Origin: Hymenobacter sp. IS2118
GTDB taxonomy: Bacteria > Bacteroidota > Bacteroidia > Cytophagales > Hymenobacteraceae
Assembly: GCF_000715495.1 (NCBI RefSeq)
Contig: NZ_JNLX01000157.1
Coordinates: forward strand, 1-64,000
Direction: 5' to 3'
Length of the DNA stretch: 64,000 nt
Shown piece by piece: positions 50,132 to 59,017 of this stretch. Positions within the stretch are counted from its first letter, which is position 1. Each line of letters opens with the position of its first letter. The notes under the pieces were generated by a model that worked only from the letters and a program-made list of their open reading frames with translations, did no database searches and was not told the DNA's origin. The position numbers were made by a program, and so were the translations under genes.

Positions 50132-52300
50132 ATGGCGGCAACAGAGCGCACCCCCGCGACGGCCGAGTCCCTCGCCCCGCCGGCCGGGCTGGCTGCCGGC
50201 CCGCAGCCGTTGCGCATTGCCCTCATTGGCAACCCCAACAGCGGCAAAACGTCGTTATTCAATCAACTCACCGGGCTGAACCAGAAGGTGGGCAACTTTC
50301 CGGGCGTGACGGTGGACCGCAAGTCGGGCTTCGCGCAGCTCACGCCGGCGCAGCGGGCCGAGATTGTGGACCTGCCGGGCACCTACTCGCTCTACCCCAA
50401 GAGCCTGGACGAGAAGGTGATTACGGACCTGCTCTACGACCGGGCCGCGGGTAACTACCCCGATTTTGTGGTGGTGACGGTGGACGCCAATAACCTGCGC
50501 CGCAGTCTGTTGCTCTTCACCCAGCTCGGCGACCTGGGCCTGCCCGCCGTGCTGGCTCTGAACATGATGGACGTGGCCGAGCGCCACGGCATCCGCATCG
50601 ATTTGCCGGCGCTGGAGCGGGAGCTGGGCGTGCCCATTATCCCGATGAATGCCCGCAAGGGCATTGGCGTGGCGGCCCTCAAGATTGTGATGGCCCAGCG
50701 GCTCGATGCCGCGCCGGAACGCTTTTGGGAGCCCGATGAAGCGCTGCTGCCGCTGGTACGGCAAATCCGCTACTACTTCGACCTGCATAACGACTACCTG
50801 GCCCTGCACTACGCCCAGCAGTACCGCCACATCGGTTTCCTGAGCGCCGACGACAAGGCGTATTTGCAGGAGCTGACGCACAAGTACGAGTTCGACGCTA
50901 CGGCGCGGCAAGCGGCTGAAACCATTGCCCGCTACGGCCGCATCAACGACATTCTGCTCGAAACCGTGACGGTGACGCGCACCGAAACCCGTGAGCCGAT
51001 TAGCAACCGCATCGACAAGGTGCTGACCCACCGCATCGGCGGCTACCTGATTTTTCTGAGTATTCTGTTCCTGTTGTTCCAGGCCATTTTTGCCTGGGCG
51101 CAGTACCCCATGGACTGGATTGACCAGGGCATTGCGGCCCTGAGCGCCACCATTCAGGACAATTTCGACGGGCCGTTGGTGCGCCTGCTCACCGAGGGCG
51201 TGCTGGCTGGCCTGGGTGGGGTGCTGATATTCATTCCGCAGATTGCGCTGCTGTTTGGCTTCCTGGCCGTGCTGGAGGAAACGGGCTACATGGCCCGCGT
51301 TACCTTTCTGATGGACAAGCTGATGCGGCCATTTGGCCTTAGCGGCAAAAGCGTGGTGCCGATGATATCGGGGCTGGCGTGCGCGGTGCCGGCCATTATG
51401 GGCGCCCGCACCATTGAGAGCTGGAAGGACCGGATGATAACCATCTTTGTGACGCCGCTCATGTCGTGCTCGGCGCGCATTCCGGTGTACACGGTGCTGG
51501 TGGCGCTGGTGGTGCCCGACCAAGCTGCGTGGGGCATCTTCAACCTGCGCGGCGTCACGCTCATGGGGCTGTATTTGCTGGGCCTATTTTCGGCCCTGGG
51601 CTCGGCCTGGGCGCTGAAAATCGTGCTCAAAGCCCGGGAGCGGAGCTACTTCATCATGGAATTCCCCGTGTACCAGTGGCCGCGCTGGAAAAACGTGGGC
51701 CTGACTATCTACCAGAAAGTGCAGGCCTTTGTGATGCAGGCGGGCAAGGTGATTGTGGCCATTTCGGTGCTGCTGTGGGTGCTGGCCACCTACGGCCCCG
51801 GCCAAAAGCAGGAAACCGCCGAAGCCCAGGTGCGCCAGCAAGTGCCCGCCCAGGGCTGGAACGAGGAGGAAACCAGCCGTCGCGTGGCTTCAGCCCGTCT
51901 CGAAAACTCTTACGCTGGCTCGTTTGGGCGGGCCCTGGAGCCGGCCATCCGCCCGCTGGGCTACGATTGGAAGATTGGCATTGCACTGCTCACCTCGTTT
52001 GCGGCGCGGGAGGTATTTGTGGGCACCATTTCCACCATCTACAGCGTGGGGCAGGACGCCGACATGGGCACGCTGCAGGACAAGCTGCGTGCCGAGAAAG
52101 ACGCCAACGGGCAGCCGTTCTTCACGCCAGCCCGGGCGTTTTCGCTGCTTGTGTTCTACGTGTTTGCCATGCAGTGCATGAGCACGCTGGCCGTGACGTA
52201 CCGCGAAACCAAGAGCTGGAAGTGGCCGATGGCTCAGCTGGTGTACATGACCGGGCTGGCCTACGTGGCGGCCTTGGCGGTGTACCAGATGCTGGCCTAA
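50132..52300 (+). CDS. feoB: ferrous iron transporter FeoB
   Basis: 722-residue inner-membrane Fe(II) permease with an N-terminal G domain. Seen are G1 GNPNSGKTS (about 33-41), FPGVTVDRKSG (switch I), G3 DLPGTYS (80-86) and G4 NMMD. The helical spacer follows, then gate domains: LIFIPQIALLFGFLAVLEETGYMARVTFLMDKLMRPFGLSGKSVVPMISGLACAVPAIMGARTIES, with the conserved GCAVPA-type Cys. A C-terminal gate contains LLTSFAAREVFVGTISTIY and AMQCMSTLAVTYRETKSWKWP. All domains are present. An N-terminal extension of about 27 residues precedes the G domain. Confidence 0.93.
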   Translation: MAATERTPATAESLAPPAGLAAGPQPLRIALIGNPNSGKTSLFNQLTGLNQKVGNFPGVTVDRKSGFAQLTPAQRAEIVDLPGTYSLYPKSLDEKVITDLLYDRAAGNYPDFVVVTVDANNLRRSLLLFTQLGDLGLPAVLALNMMDVAERHGIRIDLPALERELGVPIIPMNARKGIGVAALKIVMAQRLDAAPERFWEPDEALLPLVRQIRYYFDLHNDYLALHYAQQYRHIGFLSADDKAYLQELTHKYEFDATARQAAETIARYGRINDILLETVTVTRTETREPISNRIDKVLTHRIGGYLIFLSILFLLFQAIFAWAQYPMDWIDQGIAALSATIQDNFDGPLVRLLTEGVLAGLGGVLIFIPQIALLFGFLAVLEETGYMARVTFLMDKLMRPFGLSGKSVVPMISGLACAVPAIMGARTIESWKDRMITIFVTPLMSCSARIPVYTVLVALVVPDQAAWGIFNLRGVTLMGLYLLGLFSALGSAWALKIVLKARERSYFIMEFPVYQWPRWKNVGLTIYQKVQAFVMQAGKVIVAISVLLWVLATYGPGQKQETAEAQVRQQVPAQGWNEEETSRRVASARLENSYAGSFGRALEPAIRPLGYDWKIGIALLTSFAAREVFVGTISTIYSVGQDADMGTLQDKLRAEKDANGQPFFTPARAFSLLVFYVFAMQCMSTLAVTYRETKSWKWPMAQLVYMTGLAYVAALAVYQMLA

Positions 52301-52371
52301 CAGCCCATAACGTGCGCCGAAAGGGCCGGGCTTAACTTTTCGGGCGTGGCCGGGTTCGGGAAGGAAAAGCC

Positions 52372-52572
52372 ATGGCCAAGCGTAACTCGCCCAACGACAT
52401 TAGGGAAATTGGCGACCTCAACCGGCTCGGCGAAATTGTGGTGGACAAGCGCAACGGCAAGCGGGCCGAGGCTAAAAAAAGCCGGCGCAACCGTCACTAC
52501 GACAAACAATTCATAAAAGGGGCGCTAAAGGACAACCTATATGGCGACGAGCCGGGCCTGGAGCCTGCGTGA
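52372..52572 (+). CDS. small basic conserved-type protein, function unknown
   Basis: 66-residue basic protein (MAKRNSPNDIREIGDLNRLGEIVVDKRNGKRAEAKKSRRNRHYDKQFIKGALKDNLYGDE...) downstream of feoB, with a purine-rich ribosome-binding stretch (GGAAGGAAAAG) just before the ATG. The charged composition and codon usage look real. It has no transmembrane segment. No family is recognised; nucleic-acid binding is possible from the basic repeats (weak inference). Confidence 0.6.
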   Translation: MAKRNSPNDIREIGDLNRLGEIVVDKRNGKRAEAKKSRRNRHYDKQFIKGALKDNLYGDEPGLEPA

Positions 52573-52605
52573 GTGGGGCTCGGCTGATGGGAGTAAGCGG
52601 GCGTA

Positions 52606-52647
52606 CTGTCCGATTTAAAAGCAGTTGTCCGGTAACGGACACTTTTT
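52606..52647 (+). promoter_or_regulatory. TGTCCG dyad: enhancer-like site or terminator upstream of efflux operon
   Basis: A half site ACTGTCCG (52606-52613) precedes a perfect dyad TGTCCGgtaaCGGACA (52626-52641), followed by CTTTTT. It can be read as a rho-independent terminator of the feo region. It can also be an upstream activating sequence for a sigma-54 activator, since it lies about 65 bp before a sigma-54-like promoter. Confidence 0.5.
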
Positions 52648-52706
52648 AGGAGAACCAACTCGGCTTAATTATATGTTATTTAATGGTAATCAGATGGTTA
52701 TATAAA

Positions 52707-52723
52707 TGGCACGGGCCTTGGCA
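52707..52723 (+). promoter_or_regulatory. sigma-54-like -24/-12 promoter of the efflux operon
   Basis: TGGCACGGGCCTTGGCA matches the consensus TGGCACG-N4-TTGC at 10 of 11 positions. The -12 Cys-position base is G, with GC displaced by one base. Start codon of the adaptor gene is 36 bp downstream. Confidence 0.45.
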
Positions 52724-52758
52724 ATAGGTAGTGGAATCATACCTATTCCCGCCCGAAA

Positions 52759-54006
52759 ATGGACAGAGCCATTGCCCCATCAATTCAAAGCCAACGACAG
52801 CGGCGCCGCTGGCTGCTAGGGGCGGGCGTGGTGGCGGTGCTTTTGGTGGCGGTGCTGGCCTTTCGCACGGTGCTGAAACCTAGTATCAGCCGCAACGACA
52901 TTCTCACGGCGCGGGTAGAGACCGGTGATGTGGAAGCCTCGCTAACGGCCGCGGGTACCATCATTCCGGGCCGGGAAGCGGTGCTGACCAGTCCCATCCA
53001 GAGCACGATTCGCCGGGTGGCGGTGGCGGTGGGCGCCCGCGTGCAGCCCAACGAAACCATTCTGGAGCTGGATAAGGAGCTGGCCAATTCCGCCCTGGCC
53101 AAGCTCGACGACGAGCAGCTGCGTAACCAAAACAAGAACTCGCAGCTGCAGCTGACCCTGGAGCGCAGCCTCAACGACCTGCGCGTGCAAGCCCAGGTGC
53201 AGGCCGTGAAAGTGCGCAGCCTGCAATCGACCTTGCGCGACGAAGAGCAACTACTAAAAATAGGGGGCGGCACTGCCGAAAACGTGCGCCAGGCCGAGCT
53301 GAACCTAGCCGTGGCCCAGCTGGAAGCCCAGCGCCTGGCCCGCCAGATTCAAACCCAGCAGCGGTCCAACGCGGCCGATGTGCGCGAGCTGGGCTACACC
53401 GTGTCGATGCAGCAGCGCAGCATTTCGGAGCTGGCCACCAAGCTGCGGCAGGCCAACATCAGCAGCCAGCAGCCGGGCGTGCTGACCTGGGTGAACGAGA
53501 ACATTGGTACCACGGTGCAGGCTGGTGACCCGCTGGCCCGCGTGGCCGACCTGAGTAGCTTCCGGGTGCGGGCCACGATTTCGGATTCCTACGCCGAGGC
53601 CCTGCGCGCCGGCGACCCGGTGGTGGTGCGCATCAACGACACGGATTTGCGCGGCAGCGTTGCCAGCATCAGCCCCAGTGTGGACAAGGGCGTGGTTACC
53701 TTTTATGCCCAACTGGAAAACCCCCGGCACCCGGTGCTGCGGCCCAACCTGCGGGCCGATGTGTTTGTGGTGACCCGCGCCCACCACGGGGTATTGCGTT
53801 TGAAAAACGGTCCGTTTTACCAGGGAGGAAAGGAGCAGGCTGTGTTCGTGGTGCAGAACGGCCGGGCCGTGCGCCGCACCGTGCGCTTCGGCGACAGCAA
53901 CTTCGACCACGTGCAAATTATTGACGGCCTGCAAGCTGGCGATGAGGTGGTGGTGTCGGACATGAAAAGCCACGCCGAAACGCCGGAGCTTCTCATTAAG
54001 GAATAA
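52759..54006 (+). CDS. HlyD/MacA-family periplasmic adaptor
   Basis: 415-residue membrane-fusion protein linking an inner-membrane pump to an outer-membrane channel. One N-terminal membrane helix (WLLGAGVVAVLLVAVLAF) is followed by a barrel-sandwich half (VETGDVEASLTAAGTIIPGREAVLTSPIQSTIRRVAVAVGARVQPNETILELD), then an alpha-helical hairpin (about 105-225, Gln- and Leu-rich coiled coil). The second lipoyl-like half is QPGVLTWVNENIGTTVQAGDPLARVADL, and the beta-barrel and membrane-proximal domains come last. It is first in the operon with TolC, the ABC ATPase and the permeases, so it is a MacA-like adaptor. Confidence 0.88.
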   Translation: MDRAIAPSIQSQRQRRRWLLGAGVVAVLLVAVLAFRTVLKPSISRNDILTARVETGDVEASLTAAGTIIPGREAVLTSPIQSTIRRVAVAVGARVQPNETILELDKELANSALAKLDDEQLRNQNKNSQLQLTLERSLNDLRVQAQVQAVKVRSLQSTLRDEEQLLKIGGGTAENVRQAELNLAVAQLEAQRLARQIQTQQRSNAADVRELGYTVSMQQRSISELATKLRQANISSQQPGVLTWVNENIGTTVQAGDPLARVADLSSFRVRATISDSYAEALRAGDPVVVRINDTDLRGSVASISPSVDKGVVTFYAQLENPRHPVLRPNLRADVFVVTRAHHGVLRLKNGPFYQGGKEQAVFVVQNGRAVRRTVRFGDSNFDHVQIIDGLQAGDEVVVSDMKSHAETPELLIKE

Positions 54007-54018
54007 CACGGCCCGGTG

Positions 54019-55476
54019 ATGAAAATTCGACTTCTTTTTCTGCTCGTATTGCTGGCGCTGCCCAAGCTGCCGGCCGGGGCCCAGACCGCCCCCGGCGGCC
54101 TCACGCTGGACGGCGTGATTGCCCTGGCGCTGAGCCAGTCGGCCGTGGGCCAGCAGGCCTATACCACCCGCGAAACCAGCTACTGGGCCTGGCGCGGCTA
54201 CCAGGCCAACTACCGGCCGCAGCTGGGCTTGCAGGGGACGCTGCCCAATTTCAGCCGGGCCATTGCGCCGGTGGTGCAGCCCGATGGTACCACCAGCTTC
54301 CAGTCGGTACGCATCAATAACTCGGATTTGGGTTTAACCCTGAGCCAGAACATTGGCCTCACCGGCGGGCAGGTATTCGTGGGGTCGGTGGTGCAGCGGT
54401 TCGATGATTTCAATGGCCAGCTGCGGCGCTACAATAACCAGCCCTTTGCCGTGGGCCTCACGCAGCCGCTGGGCCAGTTCAACGGCCTGCGCTGGGCCCG
54501 GCGCATCGAGCCGCTGCGCTACCAGGAAAGCCAGCGCCAGTACGTGGAAGAGCGCGAAACCATTGCCCAGCGCGTCACGGAGCTGTATTTTGACGTGTTG
54601 CTGGAGCAGGTGAACGCCGAAGTGGCCCGCCAAAACGCCGAAGCCACCGCCGAGCTGCTGCGTATTGGCCAGGAGCGATACCGGCTGGGGCGGCTCTCGC
54701 AGAGCGACTTGCTGCAGCTGGAGCTCAACCTGCTCGACGCCCGCCAGGCCCAGACGCAGGCCCAGCTCAACGCCCAAAACGCCACCGTGGAGCTGCAAGC
54801 CTACACCGGCCTGACCGAAGCTCCGGCCCTGGCCGAGCCGGCCCCGGCGCCGCAGCCGGTAGTGCTGCCGGCCCGGGCGCTGGAGCAGGCCCGGCAGCAC
54901 CGCAGCACCACGCTGGCCTTCCGCCGCCGGCTGCTGCAGGCCGAGCGCGACGTGGCCCAGGCGCGGGGCACCACCGGCTTCCGGGCCACCCTCACGGCCA
55001 ACCTGGGCTACGTGAATCAAGCCACTTCCTTCACCGATACTTACGCCAACCTGCAAAACCAGCAGCAGGTGGGCTTGGTGTTTTCCGCTCCGCTCGTGGA
55101 CTGGGGCCGCCGCAAATCCATTGTGAAAACCGCCGAGTTGACCCGCGACCAAGTGCAGCGCGCCGTAGCCCAGGAAGAGCGCAGCTTCGAGCAAACCGTG
55201 CTCACGCAGGCCAGCCAGTTTACGGCCCTGGCCGAGCAGCTGCGCCTGGCCGAGCGGGCCGACTCGCTGGCCCAGCGCCGCTACGACATCACGCGGGCCA
55301 CCTACCTGCTGGGCCGCCTCAGCCTCACCGATTTGAGCCTGGCCTCCAACGCCAAGGACAGCGCCAAGCGCACCCGCATTTTCGCGCTACGGGCGTGCTG
55401 GGTAGCCCACTACCGCCTACGCGCCCTCACGCTATACGACTTTGATAAACAGGTGCCCATCGTGGCTACTCGCTGA
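54019..55476 (+). CDS. TolC-family outer-membrane channel
   Basis: 485-residue outer-membrane efflux protein with signal peptide (MKIRLLFLLVLLALPKLPAGAQ). Two long coiled-coil repeats typical of TolC are visible: LDGVIALALSQS...YFDVLLEQVNAEVARQNAEATAELLRIGQERYRLGRLSQSDLLQLELNLLDARQAQTQAQLNAQNATVELQAYTG, and QEERSFEQTVLTQASQFTALAEQLRLAERADSLAQRRYDITRATYLLGRLSLTDLSLA. The ATG at 54019 follows the adaptor stop after 12 bp; a GTG 3 bp earlier is an alternative. Outer channel for the tripartite pump. Confidence 0.88.
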   Translation: MKIRLLFLLVLLALPKLPAGAQTAPGGLTLDGVIALALSQSAVGQQAYTTRETSYWAWRGYQANYRPQLGLQGTLPNFSRAIAPVVQPDGTTSFQSVRINNSDLGLTLSQNIGLTGGQVFVGSVVQRFDDFNGQLRRYNNQPFAVGLTQPLGQFNGLRWARRIEPLRYQESQRQYVEERETIAQRVTELYFDVLLEQVNAEVARQNAEATAELLRIGQERYRLGRLSQSDLLQLELNLLDARQAQTQAQLNAQNATVELQAYTGLTEAPALAEPAPAPQPVVLPARALEQARQHRSTTLAFRRRLLQAERDVAQARGTTGFRATLTANLGYVNQATSFTDTYANLQNQQQVGLVFSAPLVDWGRRKSIVKTAELTRDQVQRAVAQEERSFEQTVLTQASQFTALAEQLRLAERADSLAQRRYDITRATYLLGRLSLTDLSLASNAKDSAKRTRIFALRACWVAHYRLRALTLYDFDKQVPIVATR

Positions 55477-55493
55477 TTGCCAATAAGTAAGTT

Positions 55494-55577
55494 GTCATGC
55501 TGAGCTTGTCGAAGCATCTCTACCGCGCAACTAATTTCAACGAAGCGGTAGAGATGCTTCGACAAGCTCAGCATGAC
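55494..55577. repeat. REP-like palindrome, family R1 copy F, inside the efflux operon
   Basis: Arms starting GTCATGCTGAGCTTGTCG at 55494-55526 and 55545-55577 are 33 bp each and pair perfectly around 18 nt. Located between the tolC-like and ABC ATPase genes. Confidence 0.9.
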
Positions 55578-55650
55578 AGCTCCAAACTACCTGATTTCTC
55601 TTCGCGCTTTTCTCACCTTTTCTGCACCTTTCACTATTTGATTTTTTAAT

Positions 55651-56397
55651 ATGGAAAACCTGCTCGCCACCTCGTTCGATACCCACCCGGAGCTGCTGCC
55701 CAACGGCCCGGCCGCTGCGGAAACGCCGGTCCTTCAGCTCACCAACATCGAGAAGGTGTACCAGACCAGCACCATCGAAACAGTGGCGCTGAACCGGGTG
55801 AACCTGACCATTAACCGGGGCGAGTTCGTGTCCATTATGGGGCCCAGCGGCTGCGGCAAGTCCACGCTGCTCAGCCTCATGGGCCTGCTCGACGAGCCCA
55901 CCGGCGGCACCATTGCCGTGGATGGCCGGCTCGTGACTTCGTACTCGGACCGGGAACTGGCCGGGCTGCGCAATCTCAAAATTGGCTTCGTGTTCCAGAG
56001 CTACCACCTGATAAACGACCTGTCGGTGGTGGACAACGTGGAAGTGCCACTGCTCTACCGGCCCGGCATGGGCGGCAAGGAGCGTCGGCAGCGGGCAATG
56101 GCTGCGCTCGACAAAGTGGGATTGAGCGCCCGCACCGGCCACTTTCCCGGCCAGCTCTCGGGCGGGCAGCGGCAGCGGGTGGCCATTGCCCGCGCCCTGG
56201 CCGGCGGCCCCGAAATCATTCTGGCCGATGAGCCCACCGGCAACCTCGACTCGGTGATGGGCGAGGAAATTATGGACCTGCTGCTGGGCCTCAACCGCCA
56301 GGACGGCGTGACCATCGTGATGGTGACCCACGACGAGCAGCAGGCCCAGAAAACGCAGCGCGTGGTGCGGTTTTTTGACGGCAGCCAGGTGGGGTAG
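55651..56397 (+). CDS. MacB/LolD-type ABC transporter ATPase
   Basis: 248-residue ATP-binding subunit driving the pump. Walker A is GPSGCGKSTLL, the Q-loop region is VFQSYHLINDLSVVDNVEVPLLYRPGM, the signature is LSGGQRQRVAIARAL, Walker B is IILADEPTGNLDS and the switch His is MVTHDEQQAQ. DLSVVDNVEVPLLY and GNLDSVMGEEIM are typical of MacB/LolD-type ATPases that work with FtsX-like permeases. The N-terminus has a 30-residue leader before VLQLTNIEKVY. It serves the following permease pairs; no second ATPase is in the window. Confidence 0.92.
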   Translation: MENLLATSFDTHPELLPNGPAAAETPVLQLTNIEKVYQTSTIETVALNRVNLTINRGEFVSIMGPSGCGKSTLLSLMGLLDEPTGGTIAVDGRLVTSYSDRELAGLRNLKIGFVFQSYHLINDLSVVDNVEVPLLYRPGMGGKERRQRAMAALDKVGLSARTGHFPGQLSGGQRQRVAIARALAGGPEIILADEPTGNLDSVMGEEIMDLLLGLNRQDGVTIVMVTHDEQQAQKTQRVVRFFDGSQVG

Positions 56398-56505
56398 GAT
56401 AATTAAAAATTAAAAATGAAGAATTAAAAATGAGTCGACAGGACGATTCTGAACAGGCTCGATTTGCTCTCATTTTTAATTTTTAATTCATAATTTTTAA
56501 TTCAA
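56398..56505. repeat. AT-rich palindromic repeat between ATPase and first permease
   Basis: Arms of AATTAAAAATTAAAAATGA type (56401-56435) and TCATTTTTAATTTTTAATTC (56471-56503) are near-perfect reverse complements around a 35-bp centre. Same type as the repeat inside murF-alr. Confidence 0.82.
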
Positions 56506-56509
56506 ACCC

Positions 56510-57766
56510 ATGCTCCTCTCTTACTTAAAAATTGCCTGGAAGGTGCTGATGCGCCGCAAGTTCTTTACCGCCATTAGTTTGTTTGGTATCAGCTTCACGC
56601 TGATGATTCTGCTGGTGGTTTATGCCATGTTTGACTACACGGCCGGCCCGCGTCGGCCCGAGCTGCGCACCGACCGGCTGATGTTCATCAGTCGTATTCA
56701 GTTGGTGTACCGCGACGGTGGCACCGGCAACTCAAGCTTGGGCTACGCTTTTCTGGAGAAGTGGGTCCGTACCCTGAAAACACCCGAAAAGGTGTCGCTC
56801 AGTTTGGCCAATTTCAAGCCGGCGGTGGCGTACGTGGGCAATCAGGTGCTGAAGCTGGACCTCAAGTTTACGGACGGCGAATTCTGGCAGGTGCTGGATT
56901 TTGATTTCGTGGCCGGCCGGCCTTACAACCTGCAGGAGGTGCGCGAAGCCGCCCACGTGGCCGTGCTCAATCAAACCAGCGCCCGGCGCTATTTCGGCCC
57001 CGATGCGGCTACGGCGGTGGGCCGCTTCGTGGTGCTCGATGCTGTGCGCTACCGGGTGGTGGGCGTGGTGCATGACGTGGGCCTCGCGCGCTTTCATTCC
57101 TACGCCGATGTGTGGCTGCCCAACACGGTATCGACCTACAACCTGCGTGACCCTAACTACCAGGGCTCCTTCCAGGCCATTGTGCTGGCCCGCACCCCGG
57201 CCGAAGTGCCGCGCGTGCAGGACGAGTTTCAGCGGGTGCTGGCCGGCGTGCCGCTGCCCGACCCGAAGGAGTTTAGCAAAATTAACGCGTGGGCGCATCC
57301 GCTGCTGGCTTCCATCACGGCGCAGTACAACGGCGATGCCGGGGCCGATGGCGGCGTGGGCGGCTTCCTGCGCGTGCTGTTGGGGCTGGGGCTGCTGTTT
57401 CTGGTGCTGCCGGCCCTCAACCTCGTCAACATCAACGTGAGCCGTACCCTGGAGCGGAGCTCCGAGATTGGGGTGCGGAAGGCTTTCGGGGCCACGGCGA
57501 GCCGGCTGGTGGGACAGATTCTGGTGGAGAACATCTTTCTGACGTTGCTGGGCGGGGTGCTCGGTCTGGGGCTGGCGGCGGGAGTGCTGGCGCTGCTCAA
57601 CGGCAGCCATTTCTTCGCCTACTCGCAGTTTGAGCTCAACGGCCGGGTATATGCGATGGGGTTGGGCATGGCGTTGTTTTTCGGAGTGCTGTCGGGAGCC
57701 TACCCGGCCTACAAAATATCGAAACTATCGGCCGTGAAGGCCCTGAAAGGAGAAATCGCCGCATGA
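56510..57766 (+). CDS. FtsX-like ABC permease, pair 1 member A
   Basis: 418 residues. The N-terminal helix follows MLLSYLKIAWKVLMRRKFFTAISLFGISFTLMILLVVYAMFDYTAGP. A large periplasmic MacB_PCD-like domain follows, then three C-terminal helices with the FtsX motif LNLVNINVSRTLERSSEIGVRKAFGATASRLVGQILVENIFLTLLGGVLGLGLAAGVLALL and GVLSGAYPAYKISKLSAVKALKGEIAA. Its stop overlaps the next start by ATGA. It is paralogous to members A of pairs 2 and 3, which begin with almost the same N-terminus. Confidence 0.9.
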   Translation: MLLSYLKIAWKVLMRRKFFTAISLFGISFTLMILLVVYAMFDYTAGPRRPELRTDRLMFISRIQLVYRDGGTGNSSLGYAFLEKWVRTLKTPEKVSLSLANFKPAVAYVGNQVLKLDLKFTDGEFWQVLDFDFVAGRPYNLQEVREAAHVAVLNQTSARRYFGPDAATAVGRFVVLDAVRYRVVGVVHDVGLARFHSYADVWLPNTVSTYNLRDPNYQGSFQAIVLARTPAEVPRVQDEFQRVLAGVPLPDPKEFSKINAWAHPLLASITAQYNGDAGADGGVGGFLRVLLGLGLLFLVLPALNLVNINVSRTLERSSEIGVRKAFGATASRLVGQILVENIFLTLLGGVLGLGLAAGVLALLNGSHFFAYSQFELNGRVYAMGLGMALFFGVLSGAYPAYKISKLSAVKALKGEIAA

Positions 57767-58959
57767 TACGCCACCTGTTTACGCTGATGTGGAACCGCAA
57801 GCGCGCCAACGGCCTGCTGCTGCTCGAAATAGTGCTGGCCTTCGTGGTGCTCTTCGCCGTGGGCAGCGTGGCCGTGTACAACTGGACCAACTACCGCGCC
57901 CCTTTGGGCTTCACCTACGAGCAGGTGTGGGAAGTGGACATGAGCCCCGGCAATCAGCCCCGCCGCGAGCAGTTTGCCACCTTGCAGCGGGTGTTGCAGC
58001 GGGTGCGCAGCATGCCGGGCGTGGTCGGCGTAGCCCGCCACTCCGAGAACACGCCCTTCTCGTTCAACGACAGCTCTACGGAGTTTCAGGTGAAGGACGG
58101 GACTGATAAGTTGAAGGTGGGGGCGGAGTTTTACCACGTTGGCCCGGAGTTGCGCGACGTGATGAGCCTGCGTCTGGTGGCGGGCCGCTGGTTCGACCGC
58201 CGCGACGAGGCCGCCGGCCGCCGCAAGCCGGTGGTTATTACCGAGCTGATGCAGGCTAGTCTATTTCCCAAAGGCCGGGCATCGGCAGTAGGCCAGACGT
58301 TGGTCGACAACGACCAGGATGCCTATGAGGTAGTGGGGATTATCAGTTCCTACCGCGCCCAGGGCGAGCTAGCCGAGCCCTACCCGGCCGTACTGGCCTA
58401 CGTGGGCCCGCAGGACTCGGCCCACGCCTGGACCAGCCCGATGGTGCGGGTGCAGCCGGGCAGCGGCGCGGCCCTCGAAAAGCGCCTCGGCGAAGAAATC
58501 CGGGCCGTGAGCGGGGGCTGGGTCAGCAGCGTCACCAGCCTGCCCGACCAGCGCCTCACGCAGCTCAAGTTCCGGCTGACTCCGCCCGCTATTATGGCCG
58601 TAATCTGCGTTTTTCTGCTCGTCAATGTAGCGCTGGGCCTGTTCGGGGTGCTCTGGCTGAATATTAATCAGCGGCGCGGCGAGTTGGGCGTGCGTCGGGC
58701 CATGGGTGCCCCGGCCGGGGCCATCAGCTGGCAGGTGGTGGGCGAACTCCTGGTGCTCACCACGTTTGGATTGCTGCTGGGGCTGCTGCTGGCGGTGCAG
58801 TTTCCGCTGCTGGGCGTGTTCGACGTGGCCCCCGGCGTGTACGGCCTGGCCATGCTGCTGGCCACCGGGATACTCTACGTGCTGGCCATCGGCTGCGCTT
58901 TTTACCCCAGCCGGCTGGCGGCGGCCATTCAGCCGGCCGTGGCGCTCCGGGAGGAGTAA
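57763..58959 (+). CDS. FtsX-like ABC permease, pair 1 member B
   Basis: 398 residues. It starts MIRHLFTLMWNRKRANGLLLLEIVLAFVVLFAVGSVAVYNW, has a large periplasmic domain, and ends with three helices including VALGLFGVLWLNINQRRGELGVRRAMGAPAGAISWQVVGELLVLTTFGLLLG and PSRLAAAIQPAVALREE. The start overlaps the preceding stop (ATGA), implying translational coupling and probably a heterodimeric transmembrane pair with member A. Related to the B members at 60402 and 62900. Confidence 0.88.
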   Translation: MIRHLFTLMWNRKRANGLLLLEIVLAFVVLFAVGSVAVYNWTNYRAPLGFTYEQVWEVDMSPGNQPRREQFATLQRVLQRVRSMPGVVGVARHSENTPFSFNDSSTEFQVKDGTDKLKVGAEFYHVGPELRDVMSLRLVAGRWFDRRDEAAGRRKPVVITELMQASLFPKGRASAVGQTLVDNDQDAYEVVGIISSYRAQGELAEPYPAVLAYVGPQDSAHAWTSPMVRVQPGSGAALEKRLGEEIRAVSGGWVSSVTSLPDQRLTQLKFRLTPPAIMAVICVFLLVNVALGLFGVLWLNINQRRGELGVRRAMGAPAGAISWQVVGELLVLTTFGLLLGLLLAVQFPLLGVFDVAPGVYGLAMLLATGILYVLAIGCAFYPSRLAAAIQPAVALREE

Positions 58960-59017
58960 GCCGCGCCAGCCCCGGCGGGCATCGTTCCCAAATTCATCGG
59001 TTTACCACTGTTTGCCC

